64,000 nucleotides of DNA from IMG/VR virus record IMGVR_UViG_3300037882_004081, positions 38,729 to 102,728 of that record; one strand, given 5' to 3'. This DNA comes from a virus. A program made the position numbers and the translations under genes. Shown piece by piece: positions 55,816 to 64,000 of this stretch. The notes beneath the pieces were generated by a model, which was not told the DNA's origin, made no database searches, and was given only the letters and a program-made list of their open reading frames with translations. How positions within the stretch are numbered: position 1 is the stretch's first letter; each line of letters starts with the position of its first letter.

Positions 55816-58077
55816 CTAAAATGGCTCGATCTTACGACCCTTCTTCGGAGGAACGTAGAGTGGGGAACCCTTGTCGACCTTTGGCGCGGTGGCTTCCGTG
55901 ACCTGCTTCCTGCGCCTCTTCACAATGGCGACGGATTCGTGGACTTGTGGCTTTTCCGACTCCTTGGCGATCGTCAGCGCTGGTCTCTCGTTGGCGTCCC
56001 ATCCGTCCGACCGGATAATCATGGAGCTTTCCAACAGGCAGTGTTTTGCCACCATTTCGGACAGCGCACTGCCCTTTTCAACGACAAGGCTAACACCGAA
56101 TTGTTTGGAGAGAGACTCGGCCAGCGTGGTCTTTTTGTCGGCTTCAGCCTTCTCCAGGATCACGTGGATTGGGATAGGTTCCCGATCAGTACCATGAGCT
56201 GGTCTAGCCTCCAAGTCTTCAGTGAGCGAAACCTTGCCGATCGAACGGATATGTTGGAGATCACGGACTTGTGATATCAGCACCGGACGGAGGTTGTTGA
56301 CCGCTTCCTGCACATTGTTCAGATGGGTTGGGTCGCCCAATTTCCTCAGAAAGAGCTTCTCACTGGTCTCTGTGATCCTCTGGTAGCAGCGCTCCAGCAT
56401 TGGTTCGATTTCGTGGTCGCTGGATTCGGCAAGGCGTCTCGCCTGTTCGGTGAGACGACGGCTTTTCCGCTCCATGAGGTTCTTAGGACGACGACCACCA
56501 AATGAGGCGTTGATCTGATCCTTGGGCGATCCAGGTTCTGGGGCTCCCATGTCCTGTCCACTACCGCCGCCTTCATCTTCCATGCCCATGTCGTCACCGC
56601 CAAGATCCGGACCGCCCATGTCCATGCCGCCACCGCCCATCCCCATACCGCCCATCCCCAGCACGTCTCCGCCGTCGCCGTCGTTCTTCAATCCCAACGC
56701 ACCGACCACTCGGGAGGCGAGTTTGGCAACGTCGATGAACTTGCGTGGCAACCGGAGGTATTCGGTGAACACGAGATCAATGATCTCTTGGTTTGGAATG
56801 TCGAGGGACTGGCAGATCGACGCCACCGTCTGGGCGAGTCCAGCTTGTTTCTCCAAGGCGGCGCTGTTCACTTCTTCTTCAATCGAAGAGATCTTCGACA
56901 TCCGGCAGTGAATCTGATAGCGGTTAGGGTCGATACCCTTAAACGACAAGTGGAGACGGGCGAGATGGAGGTACCCGTTGATGATGGGACGACGCAGCAC
57001 CCGCACCATCCGGGCAAACCGGATGTCCTGCGAGACCAGTGAAGCCTGAGCGAGACCGCCAGAGTCGTCACCGTGCCCCAGATAGGCTTTGGGGACGCGG
57101 GCTCCACCGAAGAAGTCCTTTTTGAAGTGCTCCAGATCGTGCACATCCGGCACGTCGTTGTCACCCTGCATGCGCTCCACTTTCGTGGCTTCGTCCTTGC
57201 GGATCGGCATGATCAGCATGGAACTCAAATCCGGTGGACGGTGGCGATAGTCAAGTCCACCCTCCCGCACGTTCATTTGCCCACGGAGCATCGTCTCATA
57301 GGCGTGCACCGTCTCCATGGCTTCCACGAATTCCTGATCGCCGCAGTCGGCAAACAGAATGTGGCGGGATGGGGAAATATTCAACCTGTGCAAGACCGCT
57401 TGGTCTTGCGACATCATGATCTTCTTGTAAAGGTCGTAGAGATGGTCCAGCAGCCCGATACCGTATTCAGTCTGTGGGTCAGCAATACGTCGCCAGTGAA
57501 CGAAGTCCCAGGGTGCGAAGATCGTCTGATGGTCTTCATACGTTGGCTTATCCGGTTGTTCACCCTGCCAAGTGAAGCCCAAAAGTCGGCGACTGTCTCG
57601 ATCCCAGATGCGACGCACGCTTTCAGGAGAAACGTCAACCAAGCCAATAACACCTTCTTCTGCATTTTGTCTGATCCTCCGGTAAACATTGCCAGTGGAG
57701 CTAAGCGCGTTGGCAAGCGGGTAAATGGTCTCTTCGGTTTCCACACGAGCCAACATGGCGTTGAGATCGCGTTCGATCTCGGCGTCGTGGCACTCGAACC
57801 AAATGCTGCTGCCCTTCTGCAAGTCCGGCTGGGTGGCTTCTTCCGCGTAGATCGCGAACACCGATCCACCAAGATGGGACCTTGCCATCTCCTGCATTTC
57901 GATCATGCGCTGCCCGTAGTCCTTGGTGCCGATCGCGTGCTGGAAGTCCGATACTGGGGTGACACCAGACTGCATGCTCTGGGCTTCCCGACGCGTGTAG
58001 CTCGTCGGGGTTGGCTTGTGCCAACCCATGATCGAAAAGATGAGATTTTGAATCCCGATGCCGGTTTTGTTTGCCAT
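55816..58077 (-). CDS. Portal protein, 753 aa
   Basis: Portal-type pattern: an N-terminal WHKPTPTSYTRREAQ, an alpha/beta wing region, the APWDFVHWRR block, and GGARVPKAYLGHGDDSGGLAQASLV-type segment (only part quoted) around residue 335. A Gly/Met-rich flexible insert (GGMGMGGGGMDMGG, about residues 485-515) follows, then a helical crown/C-terminal domain. T4 gp20 is 524 residues. It forms the dodecameric DNA gate. It ends one base from the baseplate gp6 gene's stop. Confidence 0.82.
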   Translation of the reverse strand: MANKTGIGIQNLIFSIMGWHKPTPTSYTRREAQSMQSGVTPVSDFQHAIGTKDYGQRMIEMQEMARSHLGGSVFAIYAEEATQPDLQKGSSIWFECHDAEIERDLNAMLARVETEETIYPLANALSSTGNVYRRIRQNAEEGVIGLVDVSPESVRRIWDRDSRRLLGFTWQGEQPDKPTYEDHQTIFAPWDFVHWRRIADPQTEYGIGLLDHLYDLYKKIMMSQDQAVLHRLNISPSRHILFADCGDQEFVEAMETVHAYETMLRGQMNVREGGLDYRHRPPDLSSMLIMPIRKDEATKVERMQGDNDVPDVHDLEHFKKDFFGGARVPKAYLGHGDDSGGLAQASLVSQDIRFARMVRVLRRPIINGYLHLARLHLSFKGIDPNRYQIHCRMSKISSIEEEVNSAALEKQAGLAQTVASICQSLDIPNQEIIDLVFTEYLRLPRKFIDVAKLASRVVGALGLKNDGDGGDVLGMGGMGMGGGGMDMGGPDLGGDDMGMEDEGGGSGQDMGAPEPGSPKDQINASFGGRRPKNLMERKSRRLTEQARRLAESSDHEIEPMLERCYQRITETSEKLFLRKLGDPTHLNNVQEAVNNLRPVLISQVRDLQHIRSIGKVSLTEDLEARPAHGTDREPIPIHVILEKAEADKKTTLAESLSKQFGVSLVVEKGSALSEMVAKHCLLESSMIIRSDGWDANERPALTIAKESEKPQVHESVAIVKRRRKQVTEATAPKVDKGSPLYVPPKKGRKIEPF

Positions 58078-60467
58078 TAGCTGGTACTACCGTTGATGGT
58101 GAGACTTTTCAGGACGACCTTTTCCTCGCCACTCGGGCTGATAGAGTCGATGGAACTGGACAGCGCCCCGAAGTAAACTGCAACGCCGGAAATGTTGGAC
58201 ACGGAAGCCGCAACCGCCAGCACCGTGGACCGGTAGACCACTTCGCCGGGTCCCAGGACGTAGGTGAAGTAGTCGGAGATGATCTTGCGAAGCTGACGAG
58301 TGAGCAACGTTTGATCACCGATGGAACTCGTGAATTCGATGTAAAGGTTGAGTGGTTTTTCGTACCCCCATCCCCTCGCGAAGTAGTCAGAGTTCAGGAC
58401 AATGGCGTCGGTCGAATAGAAGTCAGAAGGGAAGGCAGCTTTGAGCGTGAGGTTGCTTCCGTTGACCGCCTCAACAAATGCCAGTGTGGGGCGTTTGTTG
58501 AGTTCCAGAATCGAAATGAGACCACCAGCAACGAACAGGTTGGGGTTGGTGACCGGCACCACGGTGCTACTCGGGGTGATGGCAGCCGACAAAGTGGTGC
58601 GGGAACCGTTGGTAATACTGGAACTGAACAACTGGAAGTCGGATTGAGCCGCGATGTTCTCAAACGGGTGTGCGAAGGTGGCTTCGGCGACTGCCTCGGT
58701 AGCTTCTACCGCTTCATACAGTTTGGAGTGGAGAAGGGGTTGTCCGGGCGTCTGAGCCGCAAACACCGAGTTGATAGCGGTGGCGACTTGGAGGGCGGCT
58801 TCTTGACCGCTGAACCGGGCATGGTACCGGTAATTGAGGTGAAGCAGGACCGGTGTTGAGATGCCGTCCACGATGACGATTTCGTCGCCAATCATCTTGC
58901 GAGCGTTCAGGTACTCCAACAGCACCCGTTTGAGCGTCGCTCCGGGCGCTACCAGTTGCCCATTTGGTCCTTCGCTCCAGCAGTAAATCCAGACGATGTT
59001 GTTTTCACGTGGCACCGCATTGGAGTGCAACACCGCTTTGGCGAGCCGCACCCGCCCAGAGCTAGGATCGGTGAACCCGCTGGCAAGACTGCTGTAATCG
59101 GTCTCGTGAACCCCACGATCGTTGGTGCGGGTGAACTGGACGAGGTTGGAGGTGGCTTCCGCAAGAGTTTCGCGGTCGGAACCACCAGAGCCCACCGTGT
59201 ATGGGTTGGATAAGAAGAGTGTGGTACCGGATGCTCCATCCTCGATAGGCAACGAAGAGTCAAGCCCACCCTGCTGAACGTTGCCAATCACACCACCGCC
59301 AATGCGATACGAGATCGTGAGATTGGCACCCTCTGGCAGGATCGCCCCATGGACCCCGTCACCGAACGTGATGACAGCCCGCTCAAGTTCGTCGAACGTC
59401 ACTGTGTAGACCTGACTTTCAGGAGTCGCGGTGATGAGCAGCCCGACTTCCTCCCATCGAATACCATTGACCAGCACTTCCACACCGGATTGGAGCGGCT
59501 GAAGGAACATGGCGCGGAAGAACCCGCTTGGCAGTGGGTCGATGGTGGGGTCGCCAGTGAGCACCGGGTGATAGCTGCAAGTCAGTGTGTAACTGGTCCT
59601 GTTGCCCTCCACGGACCGGGTCTCGGTGACTGTCTCGCCTTGGACGAGTGGCAAATTCCGGTTTTCCAGTGTCCATTTCCCGGTCCAATCGGGGAGGTCC
59701 CAAGCGCGATCCATCCACAGCACGGTCCGTTCTTGAAGGTCGGTGGAGCGCTTGTCGACCGAGATCACCGCAAATTCGTCTCGGGAAGTGTCGGGCGGGT
59801 CACCGAACCCACTTCCAAGCCACTGGTTGCCCAGCTTCAGGATGTGACCCGGCCCCACCAGATCTCCAAAGTCCACCCCGCTTGCGAATCTGATCCCGTC
59901 TCGGTTGACCAAAATAACCTCGGACGAGTCTCTGGTCATCTTGACAAGGGCCTCAACTTGCACGGTTTGGCCTTCGCTGTCCAGATCAGTACCAACAATA
60001 TCGCCGTAACCAGAAACAAGTTCAACGGGGGTTGAAAAACCGGGAGCGATATAAGTGTCGCGAGTGACTTCAAATGGGACACCATTGTTTGATCGGATTT
60101 TGGTACCACGGCTAATGCGAACTTGGCCAGAAACCGGAGACGCTGTCTCTGCACGGACCTCAAGGGTCGCCGCCGAAGCTCGCCTTGGAGAGTATCCAAC
60201 CAGTGATGCATGGTGAAGGAGCGACTCCCAGTGAGCCAACGTCGAAATGAAAGACTCGCGACCCCGCAAGTCCAGCATGAAGCTAAGGATCTCATTGTCC
60301 GCCGCAATGGCGTCGATGAGGATCGTGCCAATTTCAGAGCCGAAAAACGAGTTCCACTTAGTGGGGTTAGCAGCACGGATGGCATCAACCAGCGCTTGTC
60401 TGTTCTCGGCAAACGACCGTTGAGTGAGAGCCACTGGGATCGTTGGATCAGTGTCAGCCATGAACAA
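58077..60467 (-). CDS. gp6/baseplate J-like wedge protein, 796 aa
   Basis: The N-terminal part (FFGSEIGTILIDAIAADNEIL) and the region NVQQGGLDSS, DRETLAEA and ENNIVWIYCW follow the baseplate J / gp6 family, which forms the inner baseplate ring. A longer C-terminus is beta-rich. Start: ATG at the upstream end (MFMADTD) or the internal MADTDPT, six bases later. It forms a two-gene block with the portal. Confidence 0.88.
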   Translation of the reverse strand: MFMADTDPTIPVALTQRSFAENRQALVDAIRAANPTKWNSFFGSEIGTILIDAIAADNEILSFMLDLRGRESFISTLAHWESLLHHASLVGYSPRRASAATLEVRAETASPVSGQVRISRGTKIRSNNGVPFEVTRDTYIAPGFSTPVELVSGYGDIVGTDLDSEGQTVQVEALVKMTRDSSEVILVNRDGIRFASGVDFGDLVGPGHILKLGNQWLGSGFGDPPDTSRDEFAVISVDKRSTDLQERTVLWMDRAWDLPDWTGKWTLENRNLPLVQGETVTETRSVEGNRTSYTLTCSYHPVLTGDPTIDPLPSGFFRAMFLQPLQSGVEVLVNGIRWEEVGLLITATPESQVYTVTFDELERAVITFGDGVHGAILPEGANLTISYRIGGGVIGNVQQGGLDSSLPIEDGASGTTLFLSNPYTVGSGGSDRETLAEATSNLVQFTRTNDRGVHETDYSSLASGFTDPSSGRVRLAKAVLHSNAVPRENNIVWIYCWSEGPNGQLVAPGATLKRVLLEYLNARKMIGDEIVIVDGISTPVLLHLNYRYHARFSGQEAALQVATAINSVFAAQTPGQPLLHSKLYEAVEATEAVAEATFAHPFENIAAQSDFQLFSSSITNGSRTTLSAAITPSSTVVPVTNPNLFVAGGLISILELNKRPTLAFVEAVNGSNLTLKAAFPSDFYSTDAIVLNSDYFARGWGYEKPLNLYIEFTSSIGDQTLLTRQLRKIISDYFTYVLGPGEVVYRSTVLAVAASVSNISGVAVYFGALSSSIDSISPSGEEKVVLKSLTINGSTS

Positions 60468-60565
60468 TAGATAGTTGGTGGTGGTTCAATTGACAGGGAT
60501 CGAATCGCTAGCGGTTTTCGTGATGTTATTCTTGTCAATCTGGACCCCGAGATTTCTTATCAAAC

Positions 60566-62380
60566 ATGGTAGAACTAAAGTCCCTGCGACTTTCGAATTT
60601 CTTTTCAGTTGAAGAAGCAGAAATCCCACTGAATCTCCCAGGGGTTAGCCTCATCGTTGGGCCAAATGGTGCTGGTAAGACGAGTCTCTTTTTTGAGGGT
60701 CCATTCTATGCGCTCTTTGGGCAGTCGTTCGAATATGGGCAGAACCCAGGCAATGAGGTGATGAATGAGCGGTCCACCGGTGGCATGTTGGTGCGGCTGG
60801 AGTTCACAGTGAATGGGGTTGACTATACAGTAGTGAGATCTCGTGGGCGTCGTGATGTCAAAGATGGGGTGCAGTTATTGCAGGGGGAGCGCTCGCTCAC
60901 CCAGGGAACCATCACCGCTACCCAAACTGCCATCAACCGCCTTGTAGGCTGTACAGCGAAGAGCTTTTCAAGTTCCGTCATGTTCCCGGTCAGTGTGACC
61001 CGGTTTGTTGAACAGACTGATAGCGCTCGAAAGGCTCTTCTGGACGATATGTTGGAACTCTCAGAGCTATCCGAAGCCCACGAAAGGACCAAGAAGTGCG
61101 TCCAGCAGGCTCAGGAAGCCCTCCAGAAGACCAAGGAAGGCGTTTCGTCGGCTGAGGCGCGGCTTTCATCGGTCCGTAGATCACACGCGTCTCTTGAGGC
61201 AGAGGAAGCGGCTTTCCAGACCCGTCTTTTTCACTGGGATGAGACCCAAGCCAACCTTGAACACCAGATAGCGCTCCACCAAACTCAGCTTGATGCGCTG
61301 AGGACTCGACTGACTGAGGCGGCAGCTGAGGTGCAGCAGCAAATAGCGCAGGAACCGGAGATCAGCGCCAAGGAAACCAACGACGCGGTTTCCAAAGCCA
61401 CGGGTGAAGTAATGGCGATTTCGGGAGCTATGGCACAGGCTAAGAGCCGGGTTTCCAAGCTGCGTTCCACCGATCAAGTGACTTGCCGTCAGTGTGGTCA
61501 GAACCTACCCGACGCAGAACACCGAGCCATGGAGTTGGGGAAAGCCGAAGAGACCCTATCCAGACTGGAAGCTCTGCTAAAGAGAGCCAATGTGGCGGAG
61601 GCGGAAGCCATCAAACAGCAATCAGCGATCAACAAGCAGATCACGGAGTCAAGACAGCGGTCGATGTTGGCACTGGCTGGGGTTGCCGATCTGGAAACGC
61701 AAGTGGCCACCAAAACCGGTCAGGTCAACAGCCTTATTGCGAAACGGGCGGATCGTCCCACCAGCCCGTACGAAAAAATGCTGGAGGACTCTCGGACGAT
61801 CATGGAGTCTGCTATGGTGGCGCTCACCGAGAAGGAGGAAGCGGTGAAGGTGGCGGTCCAAGACCTTCAGGATGAAGAGGCACTGAAGAATCTGTTTGGT
61901 CCAAGGGGAGCCCGGACATTAGTCCTAGAGCACGTTATCCCGTGGCTCAACTACCACGCCGCCCAATACGCCGAAAAGGCTGGTGGCGGTATCCAAGTGG
62001 CGTTCCGGATTCGCGATGCTGGGGAGAGTTCGGAAGGTACGCTCCAAGTGGAAGTCAGGAATCCCAACGGCAGCAACAAGTGTCGCGGGTCCTCGACGGG
62101 CGAGAAACGCAAAATCAACTTCCTGTGCATGCTGGCGCTTCTGGAGCTAGCGTCAATCCGTGGTGGCAAAGGCTTCGGGGCGACCTTCTTCGATGAAACC
62201 TGCGAGAATCTTGATGAGGCTGGGATTGCTGGAGTGTGCGAGATTCTTCGCGAAATGAAGACTCGCAAGCAGTCAGTGTTCGTGATCTCCCACGCCGCAA
62301 CCGCGTCTCTTTCGACTGTCGCCGACCGTATTATCACCGTATCCCCAGGTGGGGCTTATTCGCTTTCTGAAACCACATGA
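60566..62380 (+). CDS. SbcC/gp46-like recombination ATPase, 604 aa
   Basis: Walker A GPNGAGKT (32-39), a long coiled coil with a zinc hook CRQCG (Cys307, 310) in the middle, an ABC signature-like STGEKRK near 510, and Walker B with FFDETCENLD near 541. This is the large subunit of the Mre11-Rad50-type nuclease of phages (T4 gp46). The nuclease partner (gp47) is not seen in the window. Stop overlaps the exonuclease start (ATGA). Confidence 0.92.
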   Translation: MVELKSLRLSNFFSVEEAEIPLNLPGVSLIVGPNGAGKTSLFFEGPFYALFGQSFEYGQNPGNEVMNERSTGGMLVRLEFTVNGVDYTVVRSRGRRDVKDGVQLLQGERSLTQGTITATQTAINRLVGCTAKSFSSSVMFPVSVTRFVEQTDSARKALLDDMLELSELSEAHERTKKCVQQAQEALQKTKEGVSSAEARLSSVRRSHASLEAEEAAFQTRLFHWDETQANLEHQIALHQTQLDALRTRLTEAAAEVQQQIAQEPEISAKETNDAVSKATGEVMAISGAMAQAKSRVSKLRSTDQVTCRQCGQNLPDAEHRAMELGKAEETLSRLEALLKRANVAEAEAIKQQSAINKQITESRQRSMLALAGVADLETQVATKTGQVNSLIAKRADRPTSPYEKMLEDSRTIMESAMVALTEKEEAVKVAVQDLQDEEALKNLFGPRGARTLVLEHVIPWLNYHAAQYAEKAGGGIQVAFRIRDAGESSEGTLQVEVRNPNGSNKCRGSSTGEKRKINFLCMLALLELASIRGGKGFGATFFDETCENLDEAGIAGVCEILREMKTRKQSVFVISHAATASLSTVADRIITVSPGGAYSLSETT

Positions 62381-63288
62381 CTCAGCACGTATTGATTGTT
62401 GACGGGAACAACATGGTAAGTCGGTTTTACCACGCTATCCCACCGCTCACCGACCCACGCGGTGAACTCGTCCATGCAGTCCACGGGCTGGCTTGCTTCA
62501 TCCCCAAGGTCCGTGGGATTTTGCAGCTGAACCATGAGCCAGTGTGCGTGGTGGCGTTTGACTCAAAGCTCGACCCAAATTCCCTGCACGAGTGCCTCCG
62601 TGCCAATTACAAGGCCAATCGCGAGGAAAAACCACCAGACTGGCACCGGCAGATGGATCAATGCGCGGAGGTGTGCAGGCTCGCTGGTTGGCAGGTCATG
62701 AAAAAAGACGGCGTGGAAGCTGACGATCTCATCGCTGGAGCAGCTGAGTACCTCAGCGAAAAGGACTGCTTGGTCTCCGTCCTCACCTCTGACAAAGACT
62801 TGTATCAGCTGACCGGTGGAAACGTGACGATGCTTCGCCCCAATCACCAGGGTGGCGGGTACATTCACTTCGATGCTGCCGCCGTCAAGAACAAGTGGGG
62901 GGTCGAACCAAAGCTCATCGCGCAGTGGCTGGCTCTGGTCGGCGATAGTTCCGACAACCTCCCCGGCGTCCCCAAGATTGGTGAGAAGACCGCCACCAAT
63001 CTGCTCAACACCCACGGCAACATTTTCAAGATCATCCAAGACTTGCCCCCGACACACCGTCACCGGATGGCGATTGAGGCTAACCTGCAGACGGTCGTCG
63101 AAGTGGTGAAGCTGGCGTCGTATGGCAAGGAACGCCGGAAGGCACTGGCGGAACTACCAGAGTGCAAAGTGGCACTCACGTCACCAAACGAACTGGCGGA
63201 CTGGAGGGGGCTTCTCGCCTACCTGAACAACCTCAACCTCAAAACCGCAGTGGGTGGATTTTCCGAGATGATCTCGGACCAGCTTTAG
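62377..63288 (+). CDS. 5'-3' exonuclease (FEN/RNase H-like), 303 aa
   Basis: Metal-binding signature positions: DGNN at 9-12, VEADDLI near 114, SDKDLYQLT near 139, GDSSDNLPGVPKIGEKTA near 196, with a helix-3-turn-helix. This is the flap/primer-removal exonuclease type (T4 RNase H, T5 D15, Pol I N-terminal). It pairs with the ligase and polymerase for Okazaki maturation. The stop shares TTAG with the convergent gene. Confidence 0.92.
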   Translation: MTQHVLIVDGNNMVSRFYHAIPPLTDPRGELVHAVHGLACFIPKVRGILQLNHEPVCVVAFDSKLDPNSLHECLRANYKANREEKPPDWHRQMDQCAEVCRLAGWQVMKKDGVEADDLIAGAAEYLSEKDCLVSVLTSDKDLYQLTGGNVTMLRPNHQGGGYIHFDAAAVKNKWGVEPKLIAQWLALVGDSSDNLPGVPKIGEKTATNLLNTHGNIFKIIQDLPPTHRHRMAIEANLQTVVEVVKLASYGKERRKALAELPECKVALTSPNELADWRGLLAYLNNLNLKTAVGGFSEMISDQL

Positions 63289-63818
63289 CAGTCCTGAATC
63301 TTGCCGTCAACCACGTTGGACATGTCGCCAACGCTTTGACCGGGATTTTTGCAGCCGTTTTCGGTGCGAAGCGCCATGGAGCCGCAGGCTTCAGGACCTA
63401 CCGACATCGAACGCTTCCGGCGACGGGTGGCGACGCGAACTTGTAGCGACTCCAGTTGTGCCGGTGCCATTGGGCGGGGTGCACCTTCCGTCACCATGCT
63501 GGCGCTGTTGCCGAGGCTGGCGAGCACATCGTGCAGTGAGCGAACCGCCACCGATAGTTGACCTTTGAGTTTCGAGAAGGTCTGGAACGCGGAGACATCG
63601 TTGGAAACTGCTGGTTTCAGTCCTTTGAGGGTGGCTTCGAACGTGTGGTAAGCCGCCATGATGTCACTGTAGGCTTCAGGCTCCACTAGCCATTGTTCCT
63701 CCCAGGATTTGGTTTCCAGACCGTCCACAGCTTGGGACTCAGTTGGGGTGTCGGTTGTCGCTGGCTCCGCCTCGTTGAGGCTCTTGAGCGCAGCCAAAGA
63801 TTTGAGAAAGTCGTCCAT
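63285..63818 (-). CDS. Hypothetical protein, 177 aa
   Basis: Thr/Ala/Glu-rich N-terminal 45 residues, probably disordered, then a helical domain (AYHTFEATLKGLKP to LASLGNSA), and a C-terminus with Cys/Arg. No family recognised. Upstream lies the terminator of the cut gene. Confidence 0.65.
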   Translation of the reverse strand: MDDFLKSLAALKSLNEAEPATTDTPTESQAVDGLETKSWEEQWLVEPEAYSDIMAAYHTFEATLKGLKPAVSNDVSAFQTFSKLKGQLSVAVRSLHDVLASLGNSASMVTEGAPRPMAPAQLESLQVRVATRRRKRSMSVGPEACGSMALRTENGCKNPGQSVGDMSNVVDGKIQDC

Positions 63819-63839
63819 ACCGGCATAACTAGTATAAAA

Positions 63840-63867
63840 ATCGGGGCGGGTTTTGGCCCGCCCCGAT
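63840..63867 (-). terminator. Intrinsic terminator
   Basis: An 11-bp stem (ATCGGGGCGGG and complement) with a 6-base loop, followed on the minus strand by TTTTTATAC. It ends the cut gene at the right edge. Confidence 0.92.
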
Positions 63868-63891
63868 CGTAAACAGGGTGTAAGTCCTGGA

Positions 63892-64000
63892 CTATGGAGT
63901 CGGCTCTTCCACGGGTGGCTCTTCCACGGGTGGCTCTTCCACGGGTGGCTCTTCCACGGGTGGCTCTTCCACGGGTGGCTCTTCCACGGGTGGCTCTTCC
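63892..64000 (-). CDS. C-terminal part of a protein with EEPPV repeats (cut by window edge)
   Basis: The visible 35 residues are pentapeptide repeats EEPPV and end in TP before TAG. The remainder lies to the right of the window. Such acidic/Pro tails are flexible stalks or spacers; the identity of the protein is unknown. Confidence 0.7.
   Translation of the reverse strand, partial: EEPPVEEPPVEEPPVEEPPVEEPPVEEPPVEEPTP
63902..64000. repeat. Tandem 15-bp repeat (coding)
   Basis: Six full exact copies of GGCTCTTCCACGGGT plus a partial one at the window end. The period of 15 bp keeps the reading frame, and the sequence identity is perfect, so expansion is recent or selected. The end is open, so the total count is unknown. 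Confidence 0.95.

Noticed and set aside
57073-58080. Plus-strand frame (335 codons) across the portal gene
   Set aside because: Antisense of the portal; no coherent motif or start context.
1-64000. tRNA genes, integrase, IS elements or a CRISPR array
   Set aside because: None could be recognised by eye; a dedicated tRNA search was not possible here.

Overview
The window is a stretch of a large tailed-phage genome (Caudoviricetes) with a contractile, T4-type tail. Seen directly: baseplate proteins resembling T4 gp6, gp25, gp26 and gp53, a PAAR spike tip, a gp19-like tail tube, a portal, a tape measure and long fibre-like proteins. These sit among a nearly complete set of replication and recombination genes: UvsX/RecA-like recombinase, gp32-like ssDNA-binding protein, SbcC/gp46-like ATPase, 5'-3' exonuclease, family-A DNA polymerase with an N-terminal uracil-glycosylase-like domain, NAD-dependent ligase and three SF2 helicases. 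There are also nucleotide-metabolism genes (MazG-like, dNMP kinase-like, YfbR-like HD hydrolase). Terminase, major capsid protein, tail sheath and lysozyme were not recognised, so the genome extends beyond both ends; the first and last genes are cut. No integrase, tRNA, IS element or CRISPR array was seen. Base composition is moderately GC-rich by eye. The host cannot be named: promoters are of bacterial sigma70 type, but most genes lack a clear Shine-Dalgarno sequence and many have A/C-rich leaders.

Layout. 1-5.7 kb: mostly minus-strand small genes, two with strong promoters, and a GroES-like protein. 5.6-11.2 kb (minus): three large virion/fibre-like genes. 11.2-15.9 kb (minus): recombinase, ssDNA-binding protein, accessory protein and an XPD/DinG-like helicase. 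15.9-18.6 kb (minus): membrane protein and tape measure. 18.7-19.8 kb (plus): two genes, one perhaps a head-tail connector. 19.8-22.8 kb (minus): MazG-like, DUF932-like and UvsW-like helicase genes. 22.9-31.0 kb (minus): a long run of small genes containing a DUF559 nuclease, a dNMP kinase and a cluster of very small membrane proteins, several too short for a standard ORF scan. 31.3-37.4 kb (plus): DNA polymerase, small membrane proteins, PAAR, gp26-like and gp51-like genes. 37.4-40.3 kb (minus): a PAS-domain membrane protein, gp53-like and PKD-gp25 baseplate proteins. 40.3-45.2 kb (plus): helicase, secreted Fn3-like protein, NAD ligase. 45.2-46.6 kb (minus): a protein ending in a GNAT domain. 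46.7-49.9 kb (plus): small genes including the HD hydrolase. 49.9-50.5 kb (minus): two small genes. 50.6-55.1 kb (plus): tail fibre with GGTM repeats, tail tube, AT-hook protein. 55.1-60.5 kb (minus): small gene, portal, gp6-like baseplate protein. 60.6-63.3 kb (plus): gp46-like ATPase and 5'-3' exonuclease. The right edge holds a hypothetical gene and the repetitive C-terminus of a cut gene.

How it works together. Genes are packed in blocks, usually joined by ATGA, GTGA or TGATG overlaps, so translation within a block is probably coupled. Structural and replication modules interleave and alternate strands instead of forming one late and one early arm. Seven promoters share a strict architecture (ACTTGACA, 16-17 bp spacer, mostly an extended -10 TGNTATAAT). 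In three of them the -10 lies exactly five bases before the start codon, which predicts leaderless mRNAs for a zinc-ribbon protein, a helicase and the DNA ligase. The features most worth follow-up are this promoter/leader system, the tiny membrane-protein cluster with a tandem paralogous pair, the PAS-domain membrane protein and the PKD-gp25 fusion.
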